64,000 nt of DNA from Pseudomonadales bacterium (GCA_028285415.1 JANQPF010000008.1:62001-126000), one strand, 5' to 3'; positions 24,901 through 33,860 are shown, counted from the stretch's first letter. Numbers and translations are program-made. The notes: generated by a model not told the origin, from the sequence alone.

Positions 24901-27900
24901 CTTGCCGAAGCAGGTGAACTTCCGCAAAAGGTATTGCACCTGTGGGGTTTGACCCCGGAAGAATCGTTCCGACCGGGTTCCAGCTTCCTGGATCGGAATC
25001 AGGAGTGCGGGTTCTACAGCTTGTTATTCCTCATGCAAGCGCTCAGTAGTGCGGGAGAATCTGTAGCAGAGATCAGCGTTGTCACCAACGGCATGGTCTG
25101 CGTCAGCGAGGACGAAAAGGTCCTGTACCCCGAAAAAGCGACCATTCTCGGACCAATCAGGGTGATTCCACGCGAGTATCCCGATACGAAATGCCGCTGC
25201 ATTGACGTTGCATTGCCGACAACCCAGCCAGGTGGACTAATGAGTTGGGTGGGCTTGGAATCCAGTCGGGTCGACGAATCAGTCGTGCAGGCGCTATCGA
25301 ACCGTCTCTTCAGCGAACTGAACACGGATCCTGTCGCAAGTGTTGTGGCATGGCGCGGTGATCGACGCTTCGAAGAAACGCTCGAACGCAAATTGCCCAC
25401 GCCATCCGGCCTCCAACCCGGATTCCAGGAAAATGGCGTATATCTAGTCACAGGTGGCCTGGGTGGGTTGGGTTTTGCCCTGGCCGAGCGCGTCGCCAAA
25501 CGACACCAAGCCCGAATGGTGCTGATCAGTAGAACGGAGTTCCCGGCCGAAGAAGCGTGGGACGATTGGCTGTCCAACCACGGTGAGCGCGATGGGATCG
25601 CTCGCAAAATCAGAGCAATCCGAGCCGTTCGCGAGAGTGGTGGTGAACTATGGCCCGTCGCCGCAGATGTAACGGACGTTGAAAGCATGCGCCGCGTCAT
25701 CGACGAAACAGAAAATCGGTTTGGACCGTTGAATGGCGTGTTACACGCGGCAGCTTCCATCTCAGATGGAGTTTTGCAGACCAAAACAAAGGATGGGGCA
25801 GAGCAAGTATTCTCGACCAAACTCTACGGTACCTTGGTGCTCGACGAACTGTTGGCATCCAAGCCTCTGGATTTCTTCGCGGTATTCTCTTCGACGAGTG
25901 CTGTGGTGGGATTGCCCGGACAGGTGGACTATGCCGGTGCCAATGCATTCTTGAATGCCTTCGCCGAGCAGCGTAACCGTACAGGCAAACGAACGCTGGC
26001 GCTCGACTGGGGAATTTGGAACGACGTCGGCGGTGCAACGGAAATTGCCAGACAGATGCGCGACGAACCCGCCATACCAGACTACGTGCGTTCTACAGGA
26101 CACCCTCTTCTGGGTGAGTGCACGCTCGAAAGTGCGGATCATTGGCGCTGGGAAGCACAGTGGGAGCCAAAAGAGATCTGGGTCCTCGACGAACATCGGA
26201 ACGAAGAGCAAGTTCCGTTGCTACCCGGGACCGGTTACCTCGAGATTGCACGCGCTGCTTTCCACGACGCATTTGGAACGAGTGCTTGCCGCATCGAAAA
26301 CGCAGCTTTCCTGCAACCACTTGTCGTGGACGAAGAAGGCGTCAATTCCGTAAGCATGGATCTGGTGCGTACAGGAAATTCGTACGAGTTCAACGTGTCG
26401 AGTCATGCGAATGGCACCGGACAGGTAGAGCACGCAACTCTGATACTAAAGCCTCTTTCAGAAGCCGCAAATACCATCGACGTTGCAGACATCGCAGCGC
26501 GCTGCACGCGAAATCGAGAGATTGCCGCCGGTGAGGCGCCTTTGCCTAGTTCACAAGAAGCACAACTCGGATTCGGGCCACGTTGGTCATCTCTGCGTTC
26601 GATAGGATTTGGCGATCACGAAGCTTTTGCGGAAATGCGAGTGGATAAGCAATTCGAAACGGACTTCGAAACCTTCGGACTACATCCCGGATTACTCGAT
26701 ATCGCGACCAGCTTCGGCATTCCTCTCATTGAGGGCTGGCAAAGCGGCGAATCCATCTACGTACCGCTAGCTTATGGAGCCGTTCGGGTCAGCCGTCCCC
26801 TGCAATCCAGGATTTTTACTCATATTGTCAGCAACGCCAGGAATTCCTTCACCAAAGATGTTGCTACTTTCAACATCACGATTACCGATCCGCACGGTGA
26901 GGTACTCGTCGAAATCGACGATTACCAGATGCGTAAGCTGGAGGCGAAGTCAGGCTTCGGTTCACCCGCAGCCAAGAGTGCACCCACATCGGACACGAGA
27001 CGTGAACCTACCCCCATCGAAGCGGTCTTTCTTGAATCCTACGAGAGCGGCATATTGCTGGATGAAGGAACCAAAGCGCTGGAGAAAAGTCTGCAGGAGC
27101 TCGCAGGTGGCGTAACGGTTGTCAGCCCAATCAACATGGAAGATTGGCGCACGCGCATCGACAAGGCGTGTGACTCAAACTCTGAAACGGTAGGGGTCAC
27201 TTTCGCTCGACCGGACCTCGAAAGCGAGTACGAGGCGCCGCGCGACAAATTTGAAACCGAACTTGTAAAGATCTGGCAGGAGTTTCTCGGCGTAGATCAG
27301 ATTGGCATTCACGATGACTTCTTCGATCTCGGTGGACATTCGCTGATTGCCGTTAGATTGTTTGCCAAATTGAAGAAGCAATGGGGTGTCGATTGGCCCA
27401 TCTCGGTATTGTTCGACGCTCCCAACATCGGCCAGTTTGCTGATCTACTACGTAGCGAAGTCGGCGACGCTGACGAATCCGACGCTACATCTGAGGGTGT
27501 TGCACAAAAACGGCACCGCTTTCTCGTTGCCATGAATCGAACGAAGAATACGACTAGAACACCTCTGTTTCTGGTTGCGGGTATGTTCGGAAACGTACTT
27601 AACCTACGGCATCTGGCAACACACCTCGGCGAGGATCAGCCTGTCTATGCGCTACAGGCAAAAGGTTTGTATGGCGAAGACGAACCGCACCTGACTTTCG
27701 TGGATGCGGCACGGGATTACATTGCAGAGATCCGCGAGGTGCAGCCAACCGGACCTTACATGGTTGGAGGCTTTTCCGGTGGTGGCGTAACCGCGTTTGA
27801 GATTGCACATCAGCTGCTGCAGGCCGGTGAAGAGGTGTCCGCGCTGGTCATGCTGGACTCTATCCCCCCGCATCCAGCTTGGCCTGAAACGACCACCGTC

Positions 27901-28434
27901 GATCGTCTGCGCATCCGCGGTCAGTTATTGCGCAGGGAAATCCTGCACAATCCTTTGGGTTCGTTGAAACGGCGCCTCCGGTTTGAGTTGCAGAAGCGCA
28001 GTAAGCAAGGCAACGCACCGGAACGGACTCCCGCAGAATTCCGCTCCGACCAAATTGAAATAGCATTCAGAACTTCGCTCGCGAACTACGAAATGCGCGT
28101 GTTGCCGACTGACATCTCTCTCTTCCGACCGCCACTGGACGCCACCTATGACCTGGGTAACGGTCGTTGCGCCAACGTAGATGGTCTGCTCATGGAAGAT
28201 CGGAACTGGTGGGCACCATGGACGAGCGGCAGGGTAGATGTAGAAATTGTACCCGGCAACCATGACAGTATGGTTCTAGAACCTAATGTCAAAGTACTGG
28301 CAGCGCGTGTACGCAACGTACTCGACGATGCCCAGCAGTCCGGCGCTAAGCCGATCGGGATACGGACTGACGACAATGAACAAGTTGGAACCCAAGCAAA
28401 CACAGAGCAAGGAGTAAGGCGATATGCCAGCTAA
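21925..28434 (+). CDS. Type I polyketide synthase, KS-AT-KR-DH-ACP-TE
   Basis: 2169 aa, TTG start with GGAA about 7 nt upstream; no ATG or GTG lies between the preceding in-frame stop and the KS. KS about 12-430: triad Cys183 ('TACSTSL'), His319 ('EAHGTGT') and His359. AT about 530-840: Ser632 in GHSLGE, and 'NAAGHS' with His731 at the extender-selecting position. KR about 1170-1390: 'TGGLGGLG' with Lys1299, Ser1323 and Tyr1336. A DH-like double hotdog follows the KR (about 1410-1650): His1424 in 'LDEHRNEEQVPLLPG' and Asp1592 in 'LHPGLLD', with Glu replacing the usual Gly of HxxxGxxxxP. ACP Ser1806 in 'DLGGHSL'. TE about 1850-2140: Ser1951 in 'GFSGG', Asp1978, His2113. The KR-before-DH order is unusual for a type I module. 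The gene overlaps the next one, encoding a carboxylase/reductase, by 11 nt. Confidence 0.93.
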   Translation: MAIDPSLLDNGIAIVGMSARLPGAPDLDTFWANLRAGVESLVPQSDEELLERGVSPQTLKDPNYVKVSGSLSDVPMFDAGYFGLSPKDAAITDPQHRHFLECAVEAFENAGHSTHRFEGSIGVFAGCGMNSYFVNNLLTNPEMIRTVGAFLLRHTGNDRDFLPTTVSYKLDLRGPSMAIQTACSTSLVAVHAACQSLLGGECEMALAGGSTILVPNGHGYFYRENEPVSPDGHCRAFEANSAGTVLTSGTGVVVLRRLEDALEDNDTIHAIIRGSAVNNDGAGKVGYLAPSVEGHAGAVAEALAVADVTADTISYVEAHGTGTRVGDPIEVSALTRAFRTSTDQNQFCRIGSVKTNIGHLDTAAGIASLLKVVKSMQAKELAPTLHFENPNPEIDFASTPFIVNADLRPWEAGDTPRRAGVSSLGIGGTNAHVILEEAPPLPTTDPGARAHQVLTLSAKTRTALDAASTNLAEWLRNNPHADLADIAFTLQDGRDYWDHRLVVTASSVGEAEAALAEKHPVKVSSNKIGGKASGVAFMFSGAGGQYPNMGRDLYESEPVFRDAMDRCLGLLQDMIDFDLKALMYPAKGDEETADAELQIPSRLCPAVVATEWSLAQLWKSWNIEPAGMIGHSLGEYVVACLAEVLTLRDMLTLVVLRGNLIDSLSGGAMLSLPLSEEEALEFIGDDLDLAAVNSPGLCVASGPLADVEALDRRLADRDIEARMVPVNAAGHSRHLDPILEDFRQGASKVALSAPKVPYISNVTGTWAREEDVTDPDYWVRHLRGTVRFADGLKVLIEGNDRVLLEVGPGQGLCTFARQQATKALGTVASLRKPSDNIADHEFALGAFGKLWACGYEVEWQTLRGQNERRRRIPLPTYPFEHKPYWIEAGAAMDIAESAPVTLSKLDEFDDWFQRLSWQEAPLAASTGGTEAVHWLIFLDTTGVGKDLVERLRAAGHQVTTVSTADTFFHIGHNEYALAPELGLEGYEQLVAALAEAGELPQKVLHLWGLTPEESFRPGSSFLDRNQECGFYSLLFLMQALSSAGESVAEISVVTNGMVCVSEDEKVLYPEKATILGPIRVIPREYPDTKCRCIDVALPTTQPGGLMSWVGLESSRVDESVVQALSNRLFSELNTDPVASVVAWRGDRRFEETLERKLPTPSGLQPGFQENGVYLVTGGLGGLGFALAERVAKRHQARMVLISRTEFPAEEAWDDWLSNHGERDGIARKIRAIRAVRESGGELWPVAADVTDVESMRRVIDETENRFGPLNGVLHAAASISDGVLQTKTKDGAEQVFSTKLYGTLVLDELLASKPLDFFAVFSSTSAVVGLPGQVDYAGANAFLNAFAEQRNRTGKRTLALDWGIWNDVGGATEIARQMRDEPAIPDYVRSTGHPLLGECTLESADHWRWEAQWEPKEIWVLDEHRNEEQVPLLPGTGYLEIARAAFHDAFGTSACRIENAAFLQPLVVDEEGVNSVSMDLVRTGNSYEFNVSSHANGTGQVEHATLILKPLSEAANTIDVADIAARCTRNREIAAGEAPLPSSQEAQLGFGPRWSSLRSIGFGDHEAFAEMRVDKQFETDFETFGLHPGLLDIATSFGIPLIEGWQSGESIYVPLAYGAVRVSRPLQSRIFTHIVSNARNSFTKDVATFNITITDPHGEVLVEIDDYQMRKLEAKSGFGSPAAKSAPTSDTRREPTPIEAVFLESYESGILLDEGTKALEKSLQELAGGVTVVSPINMEDWRTRIDKACDSNSETVGVTFARPDLESEYEAPRDKFETELVKIWQEFLGVDQIGIHDDFFDLGGHSLIAVRLFAKLKKQWGVDWPISVLFDAPNIGQFADLLRSEVGDADESDATSEGVAQKRHRFLVAMNRTKNTTRTPLFLVAGMFGNVLNLRHLATHLGEDQPVYALQAKGLYGEDEPHLTFVDAARDYIAEIREVQPTGPYMVGGFSGGGVTAFEIAHQLLQAGEEVSALVMLDSIPPHPAWPETTTVDRLRIRGQLLRREILHNPLGSLKRRLRFELQKRSKQGNAPERTPAEFRSDQIEIAFRTSLANYEMRVLPTDISLFRPPLDATYDLGNGRCANVDGLLMEDRNWWAPWTSGRVDVEIVPGNHDSMVLEPNVKVLAARVRNVLDDAQQSGAKPIGIRTDDNEQVGTQANTEQGVRRYAS

Positions 28435-29674
28435 GAAGGATCTATATGAGTTGGGCGAAATCCCACCACTTGGACACGTTCCCGAAAAGATGTATGCGTC
28501 AGTGCTACGCCCTTGTCGCTACGGCGCTCCAGCAACAGCGTATGAGATGGAGGTCATGGACGTGCCGGAGCTGGGCCCTCGGCAGGTGATGATCAATGTC
28601 ATGGCCGCCGGTGTGAACTACAACGGAGTATGGACGTCGCTGGCTAAGCCCATCGACATGATTGCAGCGCGTCAGAAGTATGGTGACCCCCATGACTTCC
28701 ATATCGGCGGCTCAGAAGGTTCTGGGGTTGTGTGGGCCGTAGGCTCGGAAGTCAAAGACCTGCAAGTCGGCGATCATGTCATGGTTTCGCCATGCCACTG
28801 GGATGAACACGCATACGACATACGTATGGGTATAGATCCGATTGCCTCAAAGTCGACAAAAGTCTGGGGGTTTGAGGACAACTTCGGCTGTTTCGCACAG
28901 TTCTCTGTCGTCGATGATTTCCAGTGTTTTCGCAAACCCGAAAATCTGACCTTCGAGCAGGCTGCGAGCGTGTTCGTAAGCTTCGCGACCGCCTACCGCC
29001 AACTTACGGGTTGGGCTCCTCATGTCGTACGACCCGGCGATCCGATACTGATCTGGGGTGGCGCTGGCGGACTGGGAACCGCCGCAATTCAAATCGTTCG
29101 CGAGTTTGGAGGTCGTGGCATTGCAGTGGTTTCAAGCCCAGAAAAGGCCGACTTTTGCATGTCTCTCGGCGCAGCAGGCACCATAGATCGGCGTGACTTC
29201 AATCACTGGGGGCGGATGCCGGAAGTCGGGGGTGAAGGATTTGACGAATGGCAAAGAGGTGTCCGCGATTTTGGCAAGGCGTTCTGGGAAGTATTGGGAG
29301 CGAAGCAGAACCCATGGATCGTGTTTGAGCATTCAGGGCAAGACACAATGCCAACTTCTATTTTCATATGCGAAAACGGCGGAATGATTGTCACATGCGG
29401 GGCCACGTCTGGTTACAACTTGGACATCGATGCTCGTGTCTTGTGGATGCGCCTCAAACGCCTGCAAGGCTCCCACTTCGCCAGCCTTAGACAATGTCAG
29501 GAGGTCGTCAATCTGCTCGGACAGGAGCGGCTGGATCCGTTGTTGGCAAAGACGTGGGATTTCCCGGAAATAGGTCAGGCGCATCAGGTCATGCACGACA
29601 ATGCACACCCCCCCGGCAATATGGCGGTGGTTGTCAACGCACCAGAACGCGCCCTCAAACAACTCAAGGTTTAG
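28424..29674 (+). CDS. ccr: Crotonyl-CoA carboxylase/reductase (alkylmalonyl-CoA-forming)
   Basis: 416 aa. A medium-chain dehydrogenase fold with the NADPH motif 'WGGAGGLGTAAIQ' (211-223). The positions known to hold CO2 in this family are all visible: Asn in 'GVNYNGVW' (N67), Phe-Glu in 'GFEDNFG' (F150, E151) and His in 'LQGSHF' (H351). That separates it from plain enoyl reductases. It reductively carboxylates an alpha,beta-unsaturated acyl-CoA to an alkylmalonyl-CoA such as ethylmalonyl-CoA. Its start lies inside the 3' end of the PKS gene, so it most likely supplies that PKS with its extender unit rather than serving central C2 assimilation. Confidence 0.93.
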   Translation: MPAKKDLYELGEIPPLGHVPEKMYASVLRPCRYGAPATAYEMEVMDVPELGPRQVMINVMAAGVNYNGVWTSLAKPIDMIAARQKYGDPHDFHIGGSEGSGVVWAVGSEVKDLQVGDHVMVSPCHWDEHAYDIRMGIDPIASKSTKVWGFEDNFGCFAQFSVVDDFQCFRKPENLTFEQAASVFVSFATAYRQLTGWAPHVVRPGDPILIWGGAGGLGTAAIQIVREFGGRGIAVVSSPEKADFCMSLGAAGTIDRRDFNHWGRMPEVGGEGFDEWQRGVRDFGKAFWEVLGAKQNPWIVFEHSGQDTMPTSIFICENGGMIVTCGATSGYNLDIDARVLWMRLKRLQGSHFASLRQCQEVVNLLGQERLDPLLAKTWDFPEIGQAHQVMHDNAHPPGNMAVVVNAPERALKQLKV

Positions 29675-29710
29675 CAATTCTGCTTCAGAACAAAAAAGCG
29701 AGACTAATCG

Positions 29711-30703
29711 ATGAGCGAGCAGCCCTTGGTTGTGGCCGTAGTCCTGACATGGAATGACACGGAATTTACAACGCGTTGTATCGAGTCGCTATACGCGAGC
29801 ACTTACCAGAATCTCCGCATCGTTCTCGTCGACAATGGTTCTGTGCCCGCTCGCGGCCCGGAGCTCAAAGCCGCATTTCCGGATGTTGAGCTCGTCCAGT
29901 TGGATGAAAATCAGGGCTTTTCCGGAGGCGCTAACCGCGGCATGGAAAAAGCGCTCGCGATGGACGCCGAGTATGTCCACTTGATCGGCAACGATTCGAC
30001 TTTGGCGCCGAACGTCACGGAACGTCTTGTCGAAGAATTCGAGGCGAGGCCAGAGGTTGGCGCCGCTACGCCACTCCTTCTGTTTTCGGGCGATGAACCG
30101 ATCGTGCAGTTCTATCGGGCGACATACGATCGAGACATGGTCATGCACACGCATTTCAACGTAAGCGAGCCATACGAACCTGATGCCTGGCCGACCATCG
30201 AGAGTGAATTTATCCCATGCGTAGCTTTGTGTTTCCGTGCGGCCGCACTGCGCGAGGTTGGTTTATTCGATGAAATCTTCGGCACCTGCTGGGAAGATTT
30301 TGACATCTGTCTTCGATTTCATGACAAAGGTTGGAAATATTTGACGGTCGGAGACGCGACCGCGGTGCATTTCGGTAGTTTCACAACGGGCAGAGAATCC
30401 CCTTACATAACATACTACACAACGCGAAACCGGCTCATCTGTATCAATCGATACTCACCCAGGTGGATCTGGCTGCGCCGGGGACCATCTCTCCTACTGT
30501 CGTTTTGGCGGAATCAGGTCAAGTTATACGGACTCAGGAACTGGGCTTGTCACCGCGCGTTCATCAGGGGAGTATTCGATTACGCGTTTGACGTGCATGG
30601 CGAAAGAACTCAATCGGAGAAGGGGAGAATACCGGGTGAAAACCATCGGATTGACGGCATCCCAGACTACCTTCTACCGTCCGATCGCAAGGTCGAATCC
30701 TGA
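29711..30703 (+). CDS. Glycosyltransferase family 2 (rhamnosyltransferase-like)
   Basis: 330 aa. 'VAVVLTWNDTEFTTRCIESL' starts the GT-A fold, followed by 'IVLVDNGS' and 'NQGFSGGANRGMEKAL' (about 65-80), the block typical of RfbN/WbbL-type enzymes. The metal site is 'LIGNDSTL' near 94-96, with Ser where many relatives have a second Asp. The acceptor block 'GTCWEDFDICLRFHDKGW' is near 196-213. It starts 36 nt after the ccr stop on the same strand and may belong to the PKS transcript. It adds a sugar to the repeat unit or, less likely, glycosylates the PKS product. Confidence 0.85.
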   Translation: MSEQPLVVAVVLTWNDTEFTTRCIESLYASTYQNLRIVLVDNGSVPARGPELKAAFPDVELVQLDENQGFSGGANRGMEKALAMDAEYVHLIGNDSTLAPNVTERLVEEFEARPEVGAATPLLLFSGDEPIVQFYRATYDRDMVMHTHFNVSEPYEPDAWPTIESEFIPCVALCFRAAALREVGLFDEIFGTCWEDFDICLRFHDKGWKYLTVGDATAVHFGSFTTGRESPYITYYTTRNRLICINRYSPRWIWLRRGPSLLLSFWRNQVKLYGLRNWACHRAFIRGVFDYAFDVHGERTQSEKGRIPGENHRIDGIPDYLLPSDRKVES

Positions 30704-30721
30704 CACGGGATAGACCGTTTT

Positions 30722-31765
30722 TCAGAAATTTCCTTCATCCATGGCCTGGAGAAACGTTTCCGGGTGCAGCTCAAAATCAGCGGCGTCCATGGCTTTGACG
30801 TTGCCACTTTCTTCAACCGCAGCAGCAAACTCGCTTGTGACCTTTCCGCGGCAGCACATCCATCGACCACCAACGATTGCGCTCGTTTTGCGGAAAATAT
30901 CCGCCACGAGGCCCGGAGAAAAAATCTCGAGTAACTGGAAATCTGCACCGTTCTCGACACCCGCTTTGGCGCTCAAGTAGCCCAAGGCGGCGCCGTGCGT
31001 AGCCACAATGTAGGAGGCGTCGCGTATCAATGCCCATTGTTGGGCGAGTGGGATATCCTCAAAGTAAAATCGCTCATAGCCACGCTCTTCCAGTATCGGC
31101 CAGATTTCGTCTTCGTTTGAAATCTTGCGAGACGTACTACGGGAAACGAACAACTTCTCGACACCACCACGCTCGACACCTTCCGGCTCAAGTTCCGGAA
31201 TGAAGGGAATCAGAGAATAGGTCTGCAATTCAAAGTCGAGTGCCACTTGTAGCAAATTCCCTCTGACAGCACGATTGGTCTCTATCGTTTCGAACCCGAG
31301 AAAATCAAAATACCGGTGGGCCATCTGCGACGTACCTTTTCCAAGTACAACGGTACAGTCGCTTGGCTCGACGCCCAGATAGCGCTTTGCAAATCCAAGG
31401 TTAGCGGTGTGATTACCCAACAAGTGCGCAATATTGTCGTTAAACACATACCGCGCGTCGTACAGGAGTGACTCACCCAGATCGAGAACGCGCCCGTGAC
31501 GGAAGGTTTCAACGGCCAGGTGGAGCTTGGCTCTCTTTCCCTCGGGTCTGTAACTAAGAAAGGTCCCGGTCGTTCCAGGGCGAATGCTGGCGGTGATCGT
31601 CTGGTCCTTGAGACGTTCTTCCTCGAGAAGAATCCTCTCTGTGGTCGGCTGCCAAATATTCTTGAACCGGGAGGGGTGACCAAACATGACGGACTCGGGA
31701 ATTATCGCTCCTGGCAAGAACTCTGAGTGGCTGGAAATTTCTCGCTCCGAGACCTGTTGATTCAT
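30722..31765 (-). CDS. Glycosyltransferase family 61-like protein
   Basis: 347 aa from the ATG at 31763-31765, preferred because it follows a GGA 7 nt upstream; the frame is open for another 49 codons without family-like sequence. The DUF563/GT61 signature is clear: 'YVFNDNIAHLLGNHTANLGF' (about 115-134), 'LFVSRSTSRKISNEDEI' (about 215-231) and the C-terminal 'IVATHGAALGYLSAKAG' (about 269-285). Relatives transfer xylose, GlcNAc or other sugars; bacterial members occur in capsule and exopolysaccharide loci. It is convergent with the preceding GT2 gene and divergent from rfbF. Confidence 0.72.
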   Translation of the reverse strand: MNQQVSEREISSHSEFLPGAIIPESVMFGHPSRFKNIWQPTTERILLEEERLKDQTITASIRPGTTGTFLSYRPEGKRAKLHLAVETFRHGRVLDLGESLLYDARYVFNDNIAHLLGNHTANLGFAKRYLGVEPSDCTVVLGKGTSQMAHRYFDFLGFETIETNRAVRGNLLQVALDFELQTYSLIPFIPELEPEGVERGGVEKLFVSRSTSRKISNEDEIWPILEERGYERFYFEDIPLAQQWALIRDASYIVATHGAALGYLSAKAGVENGADFQLLEIFSPGLVADIFRKTSAIVGGRWMCCRGKVTSEFAAAVEESGNVKAMDAADFELHPETFLQAMDEGNF

Positions 31766-31896
31766 ATGTGGTCCTACCATTTTTTGATGACGCATTCTCC
31801 CTGAGTGGAGTAGCAATATCCAAGCTGACCTTAGAAACATATTCATGGTCGAGGGGTCCGTGTGCAAGTTCGAAGGCTTGATCCCGCACACTTTTT

Positions 31897-31913
31897 TACA
31901 TCGTGAGCACAAG
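31897..31913 (-). promoter_or_regulatory. Copy of the CTTGT-N7-ATGTA element without an obvious -10 box
   Basis: Read on the minus strand it is CTTGT, 7 nt, ATGTA, then a run of A. It lies 132 nt upstream of the GT61 start and points toward it. No ATAAT-like box is found 30-31 nt downstream, unlike the other three copies, so it may be non-functional or coincidental. Confidence 0.3.
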
Positions 31914-31998
31914 ATGAAGTATGTTTGTGGCCGCGATTCCCTTAGGCTGCCCCTCGAACGGGAACAAGCCCTGAAACAGACAAATTGGGACCAGCAGG

Positions 31999-32796
31999 AT
32001 GCATGACAAATCGTCCGTACCAGTGTTTATACTTTGCGGCGGACTAGGCACACGCCTCAAGGAAGAGACCGGATCACGGCCGAAGCCAATGGTGCCGATC
32101 GGAGATAAACCGATCTTATGGCATCTCATGCGTTGTTACGCGAGCTTTGGTTTTCGCCGGTTCGTTTTATGTCTGGGTTACAAGTCGGAAGTCATCAAGT
32201 CCTACTTCCTGAACTACCATTCTCTGAACTCAGACTTTACGGTGTCCCTAAAATCCAATGACCTTACGGTTCACTCCGTTGATCACGACCAGGACTGGGA
32301 AGTCACCCTCGCGTTTACCGGTGAGCTGAACATGACAGGCAGTCGAATCGCGCAGGCAACGTCAAAGTATCTGGGCGAAAGCGCGCACTTTGCGGTCACT
32401 TACGGGGATGGTCTGACCGATGCAGATCTAGCAGAAGAATTCGATTTTCATCTGTCTCATGACCGTATCGGAACCGTCCTGGGCGCCAATCCACCATCCC
32501 GTTTCGGTGAACTCAAGCTGGATGACGACAAAGTAGTTGCGTTTAGCGAGAAACCCGAACTCACAGCAAACTGGATAAATGCCGGTTTCTTCTTTTTTCG
32601 TCGAGACTTCGTAGACTATGTCGACAACGACCCAGCCTGCGTCCTGGAACAGGCGCCACTGGTGCGACTCGCGGAAGACAATCAACTGTCAATCTACAAA
32701 CATAGTGGCTTCTGGCAGTGTATGGATACGGTCCGTGACTTGGAGTACTTGGACTCATTGTGGGCAAACGGCAACGCACCGTGGCTGCCGGCCTGA
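31999..32796 (+). CDS. rfbF: Glucose-1-phosphate cytidylyltransferase (RfbF-like)
   Basis: 265 aa, normal family length. The nucleotidyltransferase signature 'FILCGGLGTRLKEET' is at about residues 10-24, followed by 'RPKPMVPIGDKPILWHLM'. The metal-binding 'VTYGDGLTDADL' (about 134-145) and 'FGELKLDDDKVVAFSEKP' are as in RfbF. It makes CDP-glucose from CTP and glucose 1-phosphate. It heads a nucleotide-sugar cluster (epimerase, RmlC-like, SDR), but no obvious CDP-glucose 4,6-dehydratase (RfbG) is encoded here. Either that step is elsewhere or one of the two SDR proteins performs it. Confidence 0.88.
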   Translation: MHDKSSVPVFILCGGLGTRLKEETGSRPKPMVPIGDKPILWHLMRCYASFGFRRFVLCLGYKSEVIKSYFLNYHSLNSDFTVSLKSNDLTVHSVDHDQDWEVTLAFTGELNMTGSRIAQATSKYLGESAHFAVTYGDGLTDADLAEEFDFHLSHDRIGTVLGANPPSRFGELKLDDDKVVAFSEKPELTANWINAGFFFFRRDFVDYVDNDPACVLEQAPLVRLAEDNQLSIYKHSGFWQCMDTVRDLEYLDSLWANGNAPWLPA

Positions 32797-32822
32797 CATC
32801 TAACCATCTTCGGAGTACATCG

Positions 32823-33845
32823 ATGAAAGTTTTCGTTACCGGACACAAAGGTTACATAGGCGCTCACCTGGTCGAGTTGCTCAAACAGGCAGGACACACG
32901 GTTACAGGTTGCGATCTCGGGCTCTTTGACGGATGTGAGTGGGAGCCCTGTCTTCCAGCCGACCAGGAACTCCGTAAGGACACTCGTGCTATCACAGCCG
33001 AAGATCTTGAAGGGCATGATTGCGTTCTGCATCTAGCGGCTATTTCCAATGACCCGATGGGCGATCTGGATCCGAACATTACTGTCGACATCAATCAGAA
33101 CGCCTCCGTCAGGCTGGCGCAGATCAGTAAGCAAGTCGGGATTCCTCGGTTTGTCTTCTTCGGCAGCTGTTCCGTCTACGGGCAGGGTGAGAAGCTGGAC
33201 CTGGAAGAACACGATCCACTGAACCCAATCACGCCTTACGCATCATCCAAGATAGATTCGGAACGCTTGATCAGCGCACTCGCAGACAACACGTTCTCAC
33301 CAGTTTACATGCGCAATGCAACCGCCTATGGATTCTCCAAAATGCTGCGCACGGATCTGGTCGTGAACAATCTGCTCGGCAGCGCTCTGGCATACAACGA
33401 GATTCGTATCATGAGTGATGGTTCGCCCTGGCGGCCGCTCATCCACTGCCACGACATTGCTCGAGCCGCCATCGCCTTTATGGAGGCGCCTCGAGATCGG
33501 GTCCACAATCTTGCAGTGAATGTCGGCGGAAACAGCGAGAACTACCAGGTCAAAGACGTTGCAGATCAAGTGAAGCGCCTGATGCCCGCTGCTGAGATTA
33601 CGTTCACAGGAGAAGTTGGTGCCGATCCGCGTAACTACCGGGTCAACTTCGACCTGCTATCCAAGGTGCTCCCGGACTTTGAGCTCGCGTACAATCTCGA
33701 ATCGGGCATGGAGGAGTTGTATCGAAAAATGGTCGCACACGGATTTGGCGCAAGCGACTTCGAGGGTGACAAGTTCGTACGCCTGCGTACGCTTTCTGCC
33801 CGCATGGACAGGCTGGGAGTGGGGCAGGTTGCGATATCAGGTTAA
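32823..33845 (+). CDS. NAD-dependent epimerase/dehydratase (extended SDR)
   Basis: 340 aa from the ATG at 32823, just ahead of the Rossmann motif 'MKVFVTGHKGYIGAHLVELL'. It has the extended-SDR catalytic set: 'FVFFGSCSVYGQG' (Ser, about 113-125) and 'YASSK' (about 140-144). 'DGSPWRPLIHCHDIARA' (about 200-216) is typical of nucleotide-sugar epimerases and dehydratases. It lies 26 nt after rfbF and 15 nt before the RmlC-like gene, so it should act on the CDP-activated sugar or its keto-derivative. The exact reaction (4,6-dehydration, epimerisation or reduction) is not decided by sequence. Confidence 0.8.
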   Translation: MKVFVTGHKGYIGAHLVELLKQAGHTVTGCDLGLFDGCEWEPCLPADQELRKDTRAITAEDLEGHDCVLHLAAISNDPMGDLDPNITVDINQNASVRLAQISKQVGIPRFVFFGSCSVYGQGEKLDLEEHDPLNPITPYASSKIDSERLISALADNTFSPVYMRNATAYGFSKMLRTDLVVNNLLGSALAYNEIRIMSDGSPWRPLIHCHDIARAAIAFMEAPRDRVHNLAVNVGGNSENYQVKDVADQVKRLMPAAEITFTGEVGADPRNYRVNFDLLSKVLPDFELAYNLESGMEELYRKMVAHGFGASDFEGDKFVRLRTLSARMDRLGVGQVAISG

Positions 33846-33860
33846 GAATTGGGGCGATAA

